Assembly: GCA_947627445.1 (NCBI GenBank)
Contig: CANQWA010000023.1
Span: 1 to 45,038 of the forward strand
DNA from: an uncultured Ruminococcus sp.
GTDB lineage: Bacteria; Bacillota; Clostridia; Oscillospirales; Ruminococcaceae
Length of the DNA stretch: 45,038 nt
Direction: 5' to 3'
In this document: positions 42,980 to 45,038 of the stretch, piece by piece
Numbering within the stretch: position 1 is the first letter of the stretch
Layout of the letters: the number at the start of each line of letters is the position of its first letter
Notes under the pieces: model-generated
The model's input: only the letters and a program-made list of their open reading frames with translations
Told to the model about the DNA's origin: nothing
The model's database searches: none
Made by a program: the position numbers and the translations under genes

Positions 42980-44695
42980 TTACCCAAGAAGCATTGCGCT
43001 GAATGCCTGATCCAGAGTATCCTTCATTTTCTCAGCAGCTTCCCGGGTATCTGCCTTTGTGGTATAATATGCCTTGATTTTTGGCTCTGTACCGGAAGGA
43101 CGAATGATCACCTTTGCCCCCTGTTCCAGTGTAAATGCTAGAACGTTGGACTTTGGCAAAGTGATTTGGGACGTTGTGCCGCTGACAAGATCCTTGGAAA
43201 CACCGACCTGATAATCGTCAAAACGAACCACTTTACGAGCAGCAATCTCAGAAGGATGCGCATTGCGGAGGTTGGTCATTATTTCCTGCATTTTGATCAT
43301 GCCGCTTTCGCCTTCAAAAGTAAATGCATGTTGGCTGTGGACATAAACACCATATTTGGCATACAGATTCTCACGTGCTTGAATCATAGAAATGCCCTTT
43401 GTGCGGTAATATGCAGCCATTTCACAAATCAGCATAGAAGCAACTACAGCATCCTTGTCACGGACATAAGAACCGGCCAGATAGCCATAACTCTCTTCAA
43501 AGCCAAAGATATAACGGTTTTCCTCACCTTTTTTCTCCAGAAAACCAATCTGTTCACCAATAAACTTAAAGCCGGTAAGGACGTCAATGATCTCTACGCC
43601 ATAAGCCTTTCCGATGGCATCCACAATGTCAGTGGTTACAATTGTCTTGACAGCAATGGGATTTTTCGGCATTGTACCCTTTTCCAGGCGCTGCTGACAG
43701 ATATATTCCAGAAGCATTGCACCCACCTCATTGCCGGAGAACAAAGCATAATCATCGCCATCGGGTACAGCAATACCCACACGGTCAGCGTCCGGGTCAG
43801 TCGCTAGAAGAAGATCTGGTTTTACTTCACGGCAAAGCGCCAGTCCGCATTCCAGAGCCTCACGAATCTCCGGGTTCGGGTACGGACAGGTGGTAAAGTT
43901 GCCGTCCGGATTTTCCTGTTCCGGTACAACAGTCACATCCCGAATGCCGATCTTGGAGAGGATGTGACGGACAGGCTTGTTACCAGTGCCGTTGAGCGGT
44001 GTGTAAACAATCTTCAAACCGCTGTCAGCACAAAGATCCGGATTCAGGCTTTGCTTCAATACATCTTCATAATATGCATCGATCACAGACTGGGGCGTAT
44101 ATGAAACCATGCCAGCAGAAACAGCGGCATCAAAATCATCATGTTTAATCCCCTCAAACATATCCAGCGCATTGATCTGCGCCAAAACTGCATCGGCAGC
44201 AGCAATAGTCATCTGACAGCCGTCATCGCCATACACCTTGTAGCCATTATACTTTGCAGGATTGTGGCTTGCGGTTACCATGATACCGGCACTACATTTC
44301 TGCGCACGGACTGCGTAGGAGAGCATAGGGGTAGGCATCAGTTCATGATAGATATATACATGAATACCATTGGCAGCCAGAACCTCAGCAGCAGCTTTTG
44401 CAAATACATCCGATTTAATACGACTGTCATAGGAGATGGCAATGCTCGGATGATCAAAAGCAGAATTGACATAGTTAGCCAGACCCTGTGTCGCACGGCG
44501 AACGGTATAAATGTTCATACGATATGTACCTGCGCCGATGACACCGCGCAGACCACCTGTGCCGAATTCCAGGTCGCGATAAAAACGGTCGCTGATGGCT
44601 TCGTCGTTTCCAGCAATTTCTTTTAATTCAGCCTGCAGATCGGCATCCTCGGTAGCATGCTCCAGCCACTGCTGATATAATTCTTTTTCTGTCAT
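42980..44695 (-). CDS. Phosphoglucomutase/phosphomannomutase (alpha-D-phosphohexomutase)
   Basis: Interconverts hexose 1- and 6-phosphates, probably glucose and mannose phosphates, for UDP-glucose and cell-surface glycan supply. The catalytic phosphoserine is S143 in TASHNP. The metal loop is D300-P-D-A-D-R, the sugar-binding motif FGFEESYGYL, and the phosphate-binding loop RPSGTEPKIKAY. At 571 residues it belongs to the long PgcA-like bacterial class. The start is ATG 44695 (MTEKELYQQWLEHA), 8 bases after GGAGG; a longer frame begins at 44713, before that site. A good promoter lies upstream at 44783-44811. Confidence 0.93.
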   Translation of the reverse strand: MTEKELYQQWLEHATEDADLQAELKEIAGNDEAISDRFYRDLEFGTGGLRGVIGAGTYRMNIYTVRRATQGLANYVNSAFDHPSIAISYDSRIKSDVFAKAAAEVLAANGIHVYIYHELMPTPMLSYAVRAQKCSAGIMVTASHNPAKYNGYKVYGDDGCQMTIAAADAVLAQINALDMFEGIKHDDFDAAVSAGMVSYTPQSVIDAYYEDVLKQSLNPDLCADSGLKIVYTPLNGTGNKPVRHILSKIGIRDVTVVPEQENPDGNFTTCPYPNPEIREALECGLALCREVKPDLLLATDPDADRVGIAVPDGDDYALFSGNEVGAMLLEYICQQRLEKGTMPKNPIAVKTIVTTDIVDAIGKAYGVEIIDVLTGFKFIGEQIGFLEKKGEENRYIFGFEESYGYLAGSYVRDKDAVVASMLICEMAAYYRTKGISMIQARENLYAKYGVYVHSQHAFTFEGESGMIKMQEIMTNLRNAHPSEIAARKVVRFDDYQVGVSKDLVSGTTSQITLPKSNVLAFTLEQGAKVIIRPSGTEPKIKAYYTTKADTREAAEKMKDTLDQAFSAMLLG

Positions 44696-44782
44696 AACAA
44701 TTACCTCCATCAAATATTATGGATTGATAATGCGGCAGGGAAACCGCAGACGATCCTCTATTGAGAATCATAAATCATAATT

Positions 44783-44811
44783 ATTATACCATATAATCCA
44801 GAAAGATGCAA
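44783..44811 (-). promoter_or_regulatory. Sigma-A promoter of pgm
   Basis: On the minus strand TTGCAT (complement of 44806-44811) and TATAAT (complement of 44783-44788) are 17 bases apart, with an extended -10 TGG before TATAAT. Transcription would begin near 44776, leaving a leader of about 80 bases that includes a TGCGG/CCGCA hairpin. Confidence 0.85.
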
Positions 44812-44950
44812 TCTTTTTTTTTAGGTATTCGTGAATTTTTTCGCATAAATAGGGAATACTGGCAAAAAATATAGGTACAAAAAATAGAATCGGTATCAAA
44901 ATTGTAAAAAATAAACAAAAAGTGGAGGAAAATCCCGTCAAAAATTCTTC

Positions 44951-44980
44951 TTGACAAGAGCGGGTATGGCATGGTATAAT
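44951..44980 (+). promoter_or_regulatory. Sigma-A promoter of the gene to the right of the window
   Basis: TTGACA (44951-44956) and TATAAT (44975-44980) both match consensus, with an 18-base spacer and TGG just before the -10. It is divergent from the pgm promoter. No other gene lies between 44696 and 45038. Confidence 0.88.
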
Positions 44981-44987
44981 AATAAAG

Positions 44988-45038
44988 CTGTCGGTCGAGA
45001 GGCGAGAGCCGAGAGGCAGGCGGAGATATTCACAGAAA
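44988..45038 (+). promoter_or_regulatory. Truncated structured 5' leader
   Basis: The transcript from the 44951 promoter begins near 44988. CTGTC (44988-44992) can pair with GGCAG (45015-45019, one G-U), and GGC-GAGA-GCC (45001-45010) forms a GNRA-type hairpin inside. AGGCGGAG at 45018-45025 recalls the same string just after the rpsB leader fold. The window ends before any start codon. Confidence 0.45.

Overview
The window looks like a chromosomal segment of a low-to-moderate GC Gram-positive bacterium, most likely a Clostridia member of the Ruminococcaceae/Oscillospiraceae type. The reasons are Gram-positive PolC rather than a DnaE-only replicase, the miaB-ylbF-mutS-mutL-miaA-hfq block, the sepF/ylmH/divIVA division cluster, a transketolase split into two genes, the short HisG plus HisZ pair, and strong Shine-Dalgarno sequences before almost every gene. 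The genus is inference; no 16S or other marker is present. Nearly everything is housekeeping. I found no phage, complete insertion sequence, CRISPR array, defence locus or biosynthetic cluster.

Layout. 1-430: a tRNA-Gln(CUG) gene on the minus strand with a consensus promoter, followed by a row of hairpins and terminators. 663-8705: tRNA modification, mismatch repair and RNA chaperone genes (miaB, a YlbF-family gene, mutS, mutL, miaA, hfq). 8723-12772: a HlyD-like membrane protein, yggS, sepF, ylmH and divIVA (cell division). 12822-17032: ileS, lspA and an RluD-type pseudouridine synthase. 17044-19658: a HAD phosphatase and the two transketolase subunits. 19659-20026 is a gene-free gap with a long hairpin and a terminator. 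20027-20933: a CmpB-type membrane protein and a YlmC/YmxH PRC-barrel protein. 20950-22900: rpsB and tsf with their own promoter, structured leader and terminator. 22922-33728: pyrH, frr, uppS, cdsA, dxr, rseP, ispG and polC. 33740-40404: the histidine genes hisZGDBHAFIE behind a consensus promoter. 40537-41418: an SPFH/prohibitin-like membrane protein. 41444-41478: a bidirectional terminator facing, on the minus strand, an MFS transporter (41548-42765) and a phosphoglucomutase/phosphomannomutase (42980-44695). The last 90 bases hold a plus-strand promoter and the start of a structured leader of a gene outside the window.

How the genes work together. The first block protects genome and decoding fidelity: MutS and MutL repair mismatches, MiaA then MiaB build ms2i6A37 on tRNAs, and Hfq binds RNA. 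The rpsB-tsf-pyrH-frr-uppS-cdsA-dxr-rseP-ispG-polC order links translation, UMP synthesis, isoprenoid/undecaprenyl supply, phospholipid precursor synthesis and DNA replication. Dxr and IspG belong to the MEP pathway that makes the farnesyl and isopentenyl diphosphates that UppS uses. The his operon covers most of PRPP-to-histidine synthesis but lacks hisC and a histidinol-phosphate phosphatase.

The features most worth a second look are non-coding: an inverted-repeat element with possible target duplications between pgm and the MFS gene, a 19-bp hairpin-associated repeat shared by the mutL and hfq upstream regions, the structured rpsB leader, and a terminator-like hairpin where hisC would be expected. 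The Cys-rich tail of the YlbF-family protein is the most notable protein feature. No clearly undescribed multi-gene system is visible.
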